From Betaproteobacteria bacterium (GTDB lineage: Bacteria; Pseudomonadota; Gammaproteobacteria; Burkholderiales; SG8-39), in assembly GCA_009693235.1 (NCBI GenBank), contig SHXR01000032.1, forward strand, positions 1 to 48,427: a DNA stretch of 48,427 nt. The letters run 5' to 3'. Shown here one piece after another: positions 8,815 to 17,296 of this stretch. Numbering within the stretch: the first letter of the stretch is position 1; each line of letters opens with the position of its first letter. Below the pieces are notes generated by a model. The model did not search any database and had not been told where the DNA came from. It saw only the letters and a list, made by a program, of their open reading frames with translations. Position numbers and translations under genes: made by a program.

Positions 8815-9942
8815 ATGAAGAAGATTATGACCCACAGACACGCCGAAATTGCCGGCGCCGGATTCGCCGGCCTGGTCGCTGCCATCGCCCTTGCTGATCG
8901 CGGCTGGTCGGTGCGCGTGCATGAAAAAGACGCCGTGCTGCGCGCCTTTGGCGCCGGCATTTTCATTTGGGAAAATGGCTTGCGGGTGTTGCAGGCCATC
9001 GGCGCGTATGAAGCGGTGATGCAAGCCGCCCATGAGGCGATCATTCATGAAACACGAGAGAACAATCGCATCATTGCCCGGCTCGCGTTCACGCCCGCGT
9101 TCGGTTCCCGCATGATCACGATGACGCGCCAGCACTTGTACGATGCCATTCTCGGTCGCGCACGGCAGTGCGGGGTGACCGTCGTGACCGACTCCGCAGC
9201 AATCGGCGCCACCGAGGATGGCACGCTGCTCACCGCTGATGGCCGCTCACACCGCGCCGATCTCGTCATTGGGGCCGACGGCGTCAAATCCAAAGTTCGT
9301 GATGCGCTTGGCCTCCTGACCAGCCGCAGTCCCTGTGCCGATGGCATCGTGCGCGTGCTCGCACCGCGCTGCAAGGATGAACTGGGCCCGGGCACCTGGG
9401 ACCACGTGATCGATTTTTGGCGGGCTGATCGCTCGCTTCGTATCCTTTATTGTCCTTGCAATGAGCAGGAGTTGTACCTGGCCATGATGGCGCCGGTCAG
9501 CAATCTGGAAGCTTCAGCGATTCCACTGCGGCACGATGTGTGGGTCGCTGCGTTTCCACAACTCGAACCGGTAATTCGCAAGATTGATGCCGGTGGACGG
9601 TACGACGCCTATGAAACCACCAACCTCGAACGCTGGTCGGCCGGTCGCGTGGCAATCGTGGGCGACGCCGCGCATGCCATGGTGCCAACCTTGGGTCAGG
9701 GTGCTGGGACGGCCATGATGAACGCCCTTTCATTGGCGGTGCATCTCGACGAGGCCCCATCCATCGAGGCAGCGCTCACTGCCTGGGAAGCACGGGAGCG
9801 TCCGCTGACCGAACACACGCAACAACGCTCTGATTTCACCGCACGCCAACGCCTGATGGCGACTGGCGAAGGATGGACCGATGAAGCGTTACGCGCGGCC
9901 CGGCACATTCCGACCGGCACGACGCAGCCGCGCATCGATTAG
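8815..9942 (+). CDS. FAD-dependent aromatic monooxygenase (PHBH/salicylate-hydroxylase fold)
   Basis: A 375-residue group A flavoprotein monooxygenase. The GAGFAGLVAAIALADRG dinucleotide fold (about residues 14-30), the DG motif VIGADGVKSKVRD (mid-protein) and the GD motif VAIVGDAAHAMVPTLGQGAG are all present. Enzymes of this group use NAD(P)H and O2 to hydroxylate aromatic or heteroaromatic acids. The frame is open from 8758, but the ATG at 8815 (MKKIMTHRHAEIAG) or 8827 fits the family N-terminus. It is transcribed away from the VOC enzyme gene, which may process its product. There is no signal peptide, so it should be cytosolic. The substrate is not deducible. Confidence 0.85.
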   Translation: MKKIMTHRHAEIAGAGFAGLVAAIALADRGWSVRVHEKDAVLRAFGAGIFIWENGLRVLQAIGAYEAVMQAAHEAIIHETRENNRIIARLAFTPAFGSRMITMTRQHLYDAILGRARQCGVTVVTDSAAIGATEDGTLLTADGRSHRADLVIGADGVKSKVRDALGLLTSRSPCADGIVRVLAPRCKDELGPGTWDHVIDFWRADRSLRILYCPCNEQELYLAMMAPVSNLEASAIPLRHDVWVAAFPQLEPVIRKIDAGGRYDAYETTNLERWSAGRVAIVGDAAHAMVPTLGQGAGTAMMNALSLAVHLDEAPSIEAALTAWEARERPLTEHTQQRSDFTARQRLMATGEGWTDEALRAARHIPTGTTQPRID

Positions 9943-10259
9943 TGGGGTGGCGGAGAAAGCGCGCCGCAAGCATCACGTCAATCCCGTCATCTCAGCGAAT
10001 CCCCTGGATTGCCTTCCGCGGGATGCTGATGCGCGGGTCCGGAAAATCGCAGCAGTGATCGCGATCCGGCAGTTCATCACCGATCTGGCCACATTCCGCC
10101 AACCATCGGCGCTAGAAGTGATGCGTTTCGCATCTCGCCCCTTGGTACTGCGGTTGATTAGTATCGCACGCTACGCATCGGTCCCTTGCATTGGCCTGTT
10201 GCTCCGATGTTGCCCGGCGCTGTGCGCGCCCCATCACCATCTTTTGAAAGCATGGCCCA
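9943..10259. other. Intergenic region before the response regulator remnant
   Basis: No convincing gene was found in these 317 bp. TTGATTAGTATC at 10154-10165 matches three quarters of an FNR/Anr box, centred about 100 bp before the response regulator start. The last half-site is incomplete (GC instead of AA), so it is weak. Confidence 0.3.
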
Positions 10260-10490
10260 ATGAAACTGCGCGCCCTTGTTGTAGACGACCACAAGGTCGT
10301 GCGCGCCGGCCTATGCCTTCTCCTCAAGGAAATCGGCGACATCGAAATCGTGGGCGAAGCATGCGACGGGAAAGTCGCAGTGCAGCTTGCCAGGCAACTC
10401 ACGCCTGATGTCATCCTGATGGATGTAAGTCTGCCCGGAATGAACGGTCTGGATGCCACCCGCCGCATTCGGCAGGAAGTGCCTACGGCT
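10260..10490 (+). pseudogene. NarL/LuxR-type response regulator, 3' truncated
   Basis: The receiver domain starts at ATG 10260 with MKLRALVVDDHKVVRAGL. It has the acidic pair D9/D10 and phospho-acceptor D55 (VILMDVSLPG), and continues to RRIRQEVPTA at residue 77. Homology stops there at about 10490. The last part of the receiver and the whole DNA-binding HTH domain are missing. Translation runs on into the antisense of the CBS gene until 10634, giving a nonsense tail. A 3' deletion that also removed the end of the convergent CBS gene explains this. As it stands it cannot act as a transcription factor. Confidence 0.8.
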
Positions 10491-10837
10491 ACCAGACGCC
10501 CCGTTGCATCCACGACCGGTAGACGGCGCACGGCGCTCCGCTGCATCTGCTCGAAGGCATCGAACACCGCATCGGTTTCACGAACCGTACTCGGGTTGGC
10601 GGTCATGATGTCGCCCGCGGTGAAGGCCCGATAATCCAATTCAAGAGCCATTACTTCAATCACCAGATCGCGATCGGTGATGATGCCGATCGGCCGGTTT
10701 AACGGCGGCTCATCTTCAATGATGATGACCGTGCCGATATGATGGTCGCGCATGAGCTGCGCCACCCTGAGGATCGGTGTCTCCCGCTGTGCCGCCACCA
10801 CGACCCGGCACGCGATATGACCGACATTGGTTGCCAT
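10481..10837 (-). pseudogene. CBS-domain pair protein, 3' truncated
   Basis: From ATG 10837, preceded by GGAG, the frame encodes two CBS motifs. The first is about residues 12-62 (TPILRVAQLMRDHHIGTVII ... GIITDRDLV). The second is about 76-119 (DIMTANPSTVRETDAVFDAF ... RRLPVVDATGRLVAVG). Such stand-alone CBS proteins are small adenylate-binding regulators, often linked to anaerobic or stress regulons. Homology stops at about 10481, just before the final strand-helix of the second CBS motif. Translation then continues through antisense response regulator sequence to 10112. An FNR/Anr-like box lies upstream. The chimeric frame could still be translated, but a normal Bateman module is unlikely. 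Confidence 0.75.
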
Positions 10838-10929
10838 GCTTTGCTCCGCTTTAGCACATACGCCAACATGCTCCATCGCCTGCGGCGATGGGTTCGGTTG
10901 CCATTGCATACGAGTGGCGGTCCCGGCCT

Positions 10930-10943
10930 TTGATCGAGGTCAA
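10930..10943 (-). promoter_or_regulatory. FNR/Anr-like box
   Basis: TTGATCGAGGTCAA fits the TTGAT-N4-ATCAA consensus with one mismatch. It is centred about 99 bp upstream of the CBS gene start. A possible -10 (TGCAAT on the minus strand, 10903-10908) is centred about 31 bases downstream, which fits a class II FNR-activated promoter. The divergent CoA-transferase starts 75 bp away on the other side. Confidence 0.5.
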
Positions 10944-11017
10944 ACCCCTAGGTGATTTCCGCGACGGACGGTCGGATGTGATCGAATTGTGGCCATTTCT
11001 ATCCGGAGCCGATCCCA

Positions 11018-12180
11018 ATGCGTGTGCCACCACCCTCCTTCGGAACACCACGGACCGGTCCGCCGGGCCCATTAAGTGGGGTACGCGTGCTCGATTTGAG
11101 CGCCTACATTGCCGGCCCCTACGGCTGCACGCTGCTGGCCGACCAGGGTGCGGAAGTCATCAAAGTCGAACCACCAGGCGGTGACAATCTGCGCAACTAC
11201 CCATCCAGTCTGTCCAGTGAAAACCGCGCCTTTCTTGGCGTTAATCGGAGCAAAACGGGCATCGTGCTCGACCTGAAACAGCAAAGCGATCTCGCCAAGC
11301 TGCTGGGGCTGGTCGCCATGGCAGATGTATTGGTCCACAACTTCCGGCCAAACGTGCCCGCACGTCTTGGTATCGACTATGAGCGCTTGAAGACAGCAAA
11401 CCCGCGCTTGATTTACTGCGCGGTGACCGGCTACGGCGAAGCGGGCCCGTTGCAAGACAAAGCGGGCTTTGATCAAGTCCTGCAGACCATGACCGGCCCT
11501 GCCGCCTTGCAGGGCAAGGCCGATGGCCCACCGGAAATCGTCTATGGATCGGCGGTCGACTATTACGCGGCGGCCCTGATCGCCGCAGGCATTGCCTCGG
11601 CGCTGTATGAGCGCGAGCGAAGCGGTGAAGGCCAGTATGTGGGCGTGTCGCTGTTGCGTAGCGTGCTCGCCATGCAGTCGGCAAGGCTGATATGGACGGA
11701 GGGCGAACCAAGACAGGTGAGCCGTGACATGCGATCGGGCGGGGTCACCGGCCTTCACCCGACCGCCGATGGCTATCTCTATCTCTCGGCGAACACGGCA
11801 CACTTCTGGCGGGCGCTCTGTGACAAGATCGGTGCACCCGACCTGGCGATCAACGAACGCTATGATTCGGTGCGCAAACGGGCGCAACATGTCGATGAAA
11901 TCCTGCCCCGGCTCAGGCAAGCATTGCTCGCCAAGAGTGCACTCGAATGGGGGGCCTGTTTGGCGATGCAGTCCCATGCGCGGCGGCGCGCACCGTGGAG
12001 GATATGTTCGATCACCCGCAGGTCGCAGCCGAGGCAATGATCGCAAGCTTCCATCATCCGTCGGTTGGTGAGTATCGCGGCTTCACCGGACCGATCAAAT
12101 TCAGCCGCACGCCCGGTCCCCGCCCCTTCGCGGCGCCGACGCTCGACCGGCATGGTGATGCATTGCCATTTAAATCCTGA
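11018..12180 (+). pseudogene. CaiB/BaiF family CoA-transferase with a frameshift
   Basis: Class III CoA-transferases move CoA between carboxylic acids. The first frame (11018-12040) has the N-terminal LSGVRVLDLSAYIAGPYGC, the ADQGAEVIKVEPPGGD segment and the probable catalytic D152 (AGFDQVLQ). At about residue 311 the frame slips. From 11947 the next frame gives LFGDAVPCAAARTVEDMFDH and the proper C-terminus, ending PFKS at 12180. The break coincides with a run of six G at 11949-11954, and a seventh G would restore one frame. This may be a real mutation, phase-type slippage or a sequencing error in a homopolymer. No acyl-CoA dehydrogenase or hydratase partner is adjacent. Confidence 0.82.
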
Positions 12181-12243
12181 CCACCTCGCCCAGTTTGTCG
12201 GTTTGACCGGATAATCGGTCCCATTACCTCCCCTTCGCACACC

Positions 12244-14148
12244 ATGTCCAAAGACTTCGAGCAAATGGAATCGAGCAATGATTCCACCAATGCAACGATT
12301 CACGCGGTGAGCGATCCGGCGCGGCGCGTGTTCGTGCAAGGTGGCATGGCGGCTTTGGCAACAGGCGTCTTGGCGCCCTGGCTCACCGGGTATGCCACGA
12401 GTGCGCAGGCTGCCCAGCCGCTCTTCACATTCAAAAGCATTCCGACTGCGATGACCGATGCGGTCGTGGTGCCCGATGGTTATACCGCCGAGGCGATTGC
12501 ACCCTGGGGCGAGCCGGTGGGCATCGCCGGCAACATGCCGGCATTCAAAGCCGATGCGAGCAATAACGCTGCTGAGCAAGCCGCGCAAGTCGGCATGCAT
12601 CATGACGGCATTCACTACTATCCCCTGGATGGCAGCCGGCGCGGACTGCTCGTCTTCAACAACGAATACACCGACGACGGCCTCTTGCATCCGGGCGGTA
12701 TGGCCAACTGGAGCGCAGAGAAGGTGCGCAAATCACAGGCTGCGCACGGCGTGACGGTGATCGAGATCGAAGCCAGGGATGGACGGTGGCAAATGGTGCA
12801 GCCATCCCGCTTCGCGCGGCGTCACACCGCGGCCAGCCCCTTCACGTTGCAAGGCCCCGCGGCCGGACATTCGTTGATGCGCACCGCCGCCGATCCAGCC
12901 GGTCGCACCGTGCTTGGCACCTTGAATAACTGCGCGAGCAGCAAGACCCCCTGGGGCACCTATCTCTCCGGCGAAGAAAACTTCATGAACTATTTTGATG
13001 GCGGTGACGCCCTCGATCCCCATCAGCGCCGCTGGGGTCTGCGCAAAACCGGGTTCTACCGCTGGCCCCTGCATGATGAACGGTTCAACGCAGTGAAACA
13101 TCCCAACGAATCCAACCGGTTTGGATGGGTGGTGGAAATCGATCCGATGGACCCGACCGCCACCCCCATCAAACGCACCGCACTGGGGCGCGCCGCGCAT
13201 GAAGGCGCCTGGGTTGCGGTCACCAAAGACCATCGCGCAGTCGTGTACTCGGGTGAAGACGCGCGCTTCGAATACATCTACAAATTTGTGAGCCGCGACC
13301 CGATCGCACCGGGTGGGGCCAAAGCAAATCGCGAACTGCTCGATCGCGGCACTTTGCATGTCGCGCGCTTTGATGAAGATGGCACCGGCCGCTGGCTGCC
13401 GATGGTGCATGGTCAAGGACCCCTGACCGCTGCCAACGGTTTCGCCGATCAGGGTGAGATCTTGATCAAGACGCGGCAGGCGAGTGACCTCCTCGGGGCG
13501 ACCAAGATGGACCGGCCCGAGTGGATTGCGATCCATCCGCAGACCGGCGAAATTTATTGCACGCTGACCCACAACAGCGCGCGCGGCGCGAAGGACATGC
13601 CCGCAACCGATGCCGCCAACCCGCGCCAGGACAATGTGATGGGGCACATCATTCGCTGGAAGGAAGCCGCCGACTTCGATGCCCCCACCTTCACCTGGAA
13701 TCATTTGGTGCTGGCGGGCGATCCGGCCGCCACGCGCGCCGAGGCAAAAGGCAATATCAAAGGCGATATCTTCGCTTGTCCGGATGGCATCGCCTTCGAT
13801 GCGCGAGGCGTGCTCTGGATCCAAACCGACGTCTCAGCAAGCGCGATGTATAAAGGAAAAATGGAGCGGATCGGCAATAATCAAATGCTCGCCTGCGATC
13901 CGCGCACCGGCGAAATCCGCCGCTTCCTCACTGGGCCCACCAACTGCGAGATCACCGGTTTGACCTGGACCCCCGATTATCGGACCATGTTCGTCAATAT
14001 TCAGCATCCCGGCGAAACACCTAGCGAACGCAGTGATCCGGAACAGCCGGACCGTTATTCGCGCTGGCCAGGCAACACGGCGGGCGCACGGCCCCGTTCG
14101 GCAACGGTGGTGATCCGCAAGCGGGACGGCGGCGTGATTGGTATCTAA
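12244..14148 (+). CDS. PhoX-family alkaline phosphatase (DUF839)
   Basis: A 634-residue PhoX-like protein. PhoX enzymes are monomeric Ca2+/Fe3+-dependent alkaline phosphatases exported by the Tat system. The N-terminus has a twin-arginine signal (DPARRVFVQGGMAALATG) with cleavage expected after TSAQA. The LNNCASSKTPWGTYLSGEEN segment matches the conserved Cys and metal-binding region, followed by GWVVEIDP, ALGRAAHEG, VYSGEDARFEYIYKF and DGIAFDARGVLWIQTD. The start is the ATG at 12244. The following pirin gene is 12 bp downstream, so the two are probably co-transcribed. No clear Pho box was seen in the 63-bp upstream gap. Phosphatase activity is likely but not shown. Confidence 0.88.
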   Translation: MSKDFEQMESSNDSTNATIHAVSDPARRVFVQGGMAALATGVLAPWLTGYATSAQAAQPLFTFKSIPTAMTDAVVVPDGYTAEAIAPWGEPVGIAGNMPAFKADASNNAAEQAAQVGMHHDGIHYYPLDGSRRGLLVFNNEYTDDGLLHPGGMANWSAEKVRKSQAAHGVTVIEIEARDGRWQMVQPSRFARRHTAASPFTLQGPAAGHSLMRTAADPAGRTVLGTLNNCASSKTPWGTYLSGEENFMNYFDGGDALDPHQRRWGLRKTGFYRWPLHDERFNAVKHPNESNRFGWVVEIDPMDPTATPIKRTALGRAAHEGAWVAVTKDHRAVVYSGEDARFEYIYKFVSRDPIAPGGAKANRELLDRGTLHVARFDEDGTGRWLPMVHGQGPLTAANGFADQGEILIKTRQASDLLGATKMDRPEWIAIHPQTGEIYCTLTHNSARGAKDMPATDAANPRQDNVMGHIIRWKEAADFDAPTFTWNHLVLAGDPAATRAEAKGNIKGDIFACPDGIAFDARGVLWIQTDVSASAMYKGKMERIGNNQMLACDPRTGEIRRFLTGPTNCEITGLTWTPDYRTMFVNIQHPGETPSERSDPEQPDRYSRWPGNTAGARPRSATVVIRKRDGGVIGI

Positions 14149-14160
14149 AGAGGACATGCT

Positions 14161-15204
14161 ATGAATCAAACCTCCACCGCGCCCGCGAAGACGATCCTCG
14201 AAACCGCCCCGCTTGGGTTTCAATGGCCCTGCATCGATCCGTTTCTGTTCTGTGTGCATCATGTCGATACCTATCCGGCCGGCAACGAAGCGATGGGGCC
14301 CGCGACCTCGCTGGCTGGCCGCAACATGGGCCAAGACTTCGAAGGCAAAGATGGCTGGCGCATGTATCACGGCCAGACGGTGCCAGGCTTTCCACAGCAT
14401 CCGCATCGCGGCTTTGAGACGGTCACCATCGTGAAGAGCGGCTTGATCGATCATTCTGATTCGCTTGGTGCGGCCGCGCGCTTTGGGTCGGGCGATGTGC
14501 AATGGCTCACCGCAGGCGGTGGCATCGTGCATGCAGAGATGTTTCCGCTCCTCGATCGCGCGGGCCCCAATACCACGGAGCTGTTTCAGATTTGGCTTAA
14601 TCTGCCCGCGAAAGACAAGATGGTGCCGCCCCACTTTACGATGCTCTGGGATCGCAGTATTCCGCGCGTTACCCAACTTGACGATGCCGGACTCACCACC
14701 ACCATCACCGTCATTGCCGGCACGCTGGGTGGCAAACGCGCGCCCTCACCGCCACCGCATTCATGGGCCAGCCGCGCCGATACCGATGTGGCGATCTGGT
14801 GCATTGCCATGCCGGCCGGTGCGAAATGGACATTACCCGCGGCATCAGGCGCAGAAACCGTTCGTGCGCTCCACTTCTATGGCGGGAAGACAATCGCGAT
14901 TAACCATCACCAACAAGATGCGCATGCCTGTATGCTGGTGCGTAGCGATCATGCGATTGAAATGCAAGCAGGCACGGAACCCTGCGAACTACTCCTCCTG
15001 CAGGCGCGCCCCATCGCCGAACCCGTGGCGCAGCATGGCCCCTTTGTGATGAACGATCGCGCCGGCATCGAAACGGCCTTTCAAGACTATCGAAGCACGC
15101 AGTTCGGCGGCTGGCCGTGGGACCGCGATGACCCCGTCCACCAACGTGATGACGGGCGCTTCGCACGACATGCCGACGGACGGATCGAGCACATTAAGGA
15201 TTGA
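14161..15204 (+). CDS. Pirin family protein
   Basis: This 347-residue cupin-fold protein has the pirin signature FPQHPHRGFETVTIVKSG. The iron ligands H80, H82, H124 and E126 are visible (HPHRG and IVHAEM). SDSLGAAARFGSGDVQWLTAG is the usual connecting motif. Bacterial pirins include quercetin 2,3-dioxygenase-like enzymes and proteins that modulate central metabolism, so the function stays open. GAGGA precedes the ATG. It is 12 bp behind the PhoX gene. The length is somewhat above the roughly 290 residues of short pirins, with an extended C-terminus rich in His, Arg and Asp. Confidence 0.88.
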   Translation: MNQTSTAPAKTILETAPLGFQWPCIDPFLFCVHHVDTYPAGNEAMGPATSLAGRNMGQDFEGKDGWRMYHGQTVPGFPQHPHRGFETVTIVKSGLIDHSDSLGAAARFGSGDVQWLTAGGGIVHAEMFPLLDRAGPNTTELFQIWLNLPAKDKMVPPHFTMLWDRSIPRVTQLDDAGLTTTITVIAGTLGGKRAPSPPPHSWASRADTDVAIWCIAMPAGAKWTLPAASGAETVRALHFYGGKTIAINHHQQDAHACMLVRSDHAIEMQAGTEPCELLLLQARPIAEPVAQHGPFVMNDRAGIETAFQDYRSTQFGGWPWDRDDPVHQRDDGRFARHADGRIEHIKD

Positions 15205-15345
15205 TTTTAGCCGCGGCAACCCCATATGTCAGTGCCGGCTCGGTGGGGACGATCGCGGTTTTCATCCCATCGGCATTGCGTTTATCAACACTGTGATGCC
15301 GCTGCGCATTCCCTACCACCCGTCGAATCGGGCGTTAAGGATCGC

Positions 15346-15374
15346 TTGAAACGGGCGAAATGATTCGAATAATC
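15346..15374 (+). promoter_or_regulatory. Possible sigma-70 promoter of the desaturase gene
   Basis: TTGAAA at 15346-15351 is followed after 16-17 bases by AATAAT/ATAATC (15368-15374), in the 260-bp gap before the desaturase start at 15465. The gap holds no other gene. The assignment is by pattern only. Confidence 0.35.
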
Positions 15375-15464
15375 AATTCCCTGCGGTAATTCTTGTCACA
15401 ATTTGGTATCGTCATTGATGGTCGCTGACCAACTCATTCGTATGACCCCTAACTGGAACCCTTA

Positions 15465-16652
15465 ATGATTCTTTCCGGATATTTCGACTTGCAGTGGTGG
15501 GCTTACATCGTGATCGCATTGGGCCTCACCCATGTGACCATCGCATCGGTAACGATTTACCTGCATCGACACCAAGCTCATCACGCACTCGACATCCATC
15601 CCATCGCAAGCCACTTCTTCCGCTTCTGGCTCTGGTTGACGACCGGCATGCTCACGAAAGAATGGGTCGCCATTCATCGTAAGCACCATGCCCGCTGCGA
15701 AACCCCAGAAGACCCGCATAGCCCGCAAGCGCACGGCATCAACAAGGTATTGTGGGGCGGCGTGTTCCTCTATGTGCGCGAATCGCACAATGCCGAGACC
15801 ATGGTTCGCTTTGGTCGCGGTACACCCGATGACTGGTTGGAACGCACTTTCTACAGCCGCTACCCGTTACATGGGATCGGCCTTATGGCATTGATCGATA
15901 TTCTGGCGTTCGGCCTGATTCCCGGCGCACTGATTTTCGGCGTGCAGATGGCCTGGATTCCATTCTGGGCCGCGGGTGTCATCAATGGCGCCGGCCACTA
16001 CTGGGGCTATCGCAACTTCCCGGTCGATGATGCGAGCACCAATTTGAGCCCAGTGGGCATCCTGATCGGCGGCGAAGAACTGCACAACAATCACCACGCA
16101 TTTCCAACCTCGGCGAAATTTTCGACTGCGCCGCATGAATTCGATATCGGCTGGGGCTACATCCGCATCCTCGAAACGTTCGGCCTCGTCCGCATCCTCA
16201 GAACGGCGCCGATGCCTGCATTTCAGCCGCAAAAAACCGAATGTGACGCCGACACCGTGCGCGCGATTCTCACCCATCGCTACTACGTGCTCGCGCAGTA
16301 CACGCGCTCGCTCGAACGCGCCTGCCGGGAGGCCATTGCCGATCTGAAACCAACGAACGCAACCGCGGCCGAAGGCGATAAAGGGCGTAATCACCTTCGC
16401 TCACTCGTTCGATGGCTGCAACTGCATTCATGGGAAGGCAAGGGCCGCGGCCCAATCGTGCTGGACGGCCAAGGCAGCGAGCGACTGCAATTCATCTACA
16501 CCATGCGCCAAGAACTCTCCGAGCTGTGGAGCAAATCGACGGCCTCGATCGAAAGCCTGGTGGAACATCTCAGGGATTGGCGCAAGCGCGCTGAATCGAG
16601 CGGCATCGCCGAGCTGCGCGACTTTTCCCGGCGGCTACCTCAGCTGGTATGA
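15465..16652 (+). CDS. Membrane acyl-CoA/acyl-lipid desaturase
   Basis: A 395-residue diiron membrane fatty acid desaturase of the delta-9 type. The three histidine boxes are HRHQAHH (residues 34-40), HRKHH (71-75) and HNNHH (207-211). Hydrophobic segments around residues 10-30, 46-62 and 135-175 give the usual four membrane spans. After about residue 250 a soluble, charged C-terminal extension of roughly 140 residues follows (LAQYTRSLERACREAIADLK onward), predicted mostly helical. It should introduce a cis double bond into membrane lipid acyl chains using an electron donor encoded elsewhere. Its stop overlaps the methyltransferase start (ATGA, 16649-16652), so the two are translationally coupled. 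Confidence 0.9.
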   Translation: MILSGYFDLQWWAYIVIALGLTHVTIASVTIYLHRHQAHHALDIHPIASHFFRFWLWLTTGMLTKEWVAIHRKHHARCETPEDPHSPQAHGINKVLWGGVFLYVRESHNAETMVRFGRGTPDDWLERTFYSRYPLHGIGLMALIDILAFGLIPGALIFGVQMAWIPFWAAGVINGAGHYWGYRNFPVDDASTNLSPVGILIGGEELHNNHHAFPTSAKFSTAPHEFDIGWGYIRILETFGLVRILRTAPMPAFQPQKTECDADTVRAILTHRYYVLAQYTRSLERACREAIADLKPTNATAAEGDKGRNHLRSLVRWLQLHSWEGKGRGPIVLDGQGSERLQFIYTMRQELSELWSKSTASIESLVEHLRDWRKRAESSGIAELRDFSRRLPQLV

Positions 16653-17275
16653 AGGGGCCGGAAGAAGATCCGGACCTTATCGCGCGGCGCACGCTAGCCC
16701 ACTACGACGGCCGGGCTAAAGAATTCTGGCAGGGCACGCAGGACCACGACGTCAGCCAGAATATCGATGCCCTCCTGTCGCATATCGAGGGCCAAGCGCC
16801 GTTTTCCATCCTCGATTTTGGCTGCGGGCCGGGGCGCGACCTCGCAACCTTCACTGCCCTGGGCCATGTCGCGATCGGCCTGGATGGTGCCTCACGCTTC
16901 GTTGCGATGGCGCGCGCACATAGCGGCTGCGAAGTCTGGGAACAGCAATTTCAGCGGCTTTCGCTACCGGATGCCCGCTTCGATGGCGTCTTCGCCAACG
17001 CCACGCTGTTTCATGTGCCGACCAGCGTGCTGCCGAAGGTGCTCGCGGCGCTACGCGATACGCTCAAGCCGCGCGGCGTGCTGTTCTGTTCGAACCCGCG
17101 CGGTCGCAATGAAGAAGGCTGGAATGGTGAGCGATACGGGGCCTATCACGACCTCGAATCCTGGCGCCTTTTGGTGGCGAGTGCAGGACTCATTGAACTC
17201 ACCCACTATTATCGACCGCCGGGCTTACCGCGCGCGGAGCAGCCCTGGCTCGCTACGGTTTGGCGTAAGCCATAG
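16649..17275 (+). CDS. Class I SAM-dependent methyltransferase
   Basis: A 208-residue methyltransferase. Motif I is ILDFGCGPGRDLATF (about residues 54-68). The acidic residue of motif II lies in AIGLDGASR, and the post-motif FDGVFANATLFHVP is typical. No membrane segment or targeting signal is visible. The gene overlaps the desaturase gene by four bases, so it may modify a lipid or a related small molecule, but the family is too broad to name the substrate. It converges on the Gly-rich protein gene, with only about 20 bp between them. Confidence 0.85.
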   Translation: MKGPEEDPDLIARRTLAHYDGRAKEFWQGTQDHDVSQNIDALLSHIEGQAPFSILDFGCGPGRDLATFTALGHVAIGLDGASRFVAMARAHSGCEVWEQQFQRLSLPDARFDGVFANATLFHVPTSVLPKVLAALRDTLKPRGVLFCSNPRGRNEEGWNGERYGAYHDLESWRLLVASAGLIELTHYYRPPGLPRAEQPWLATVWRKP

Positions 17276-17296
17276 CGTGTAGTCATTGCATAGCGA

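Noticed and set aside
12733..13824. Long minus-strand frame over the PhoX gene
   Set aside because: Antisense shadow without recognisable domains; PhoX motifs are on the plus strand.
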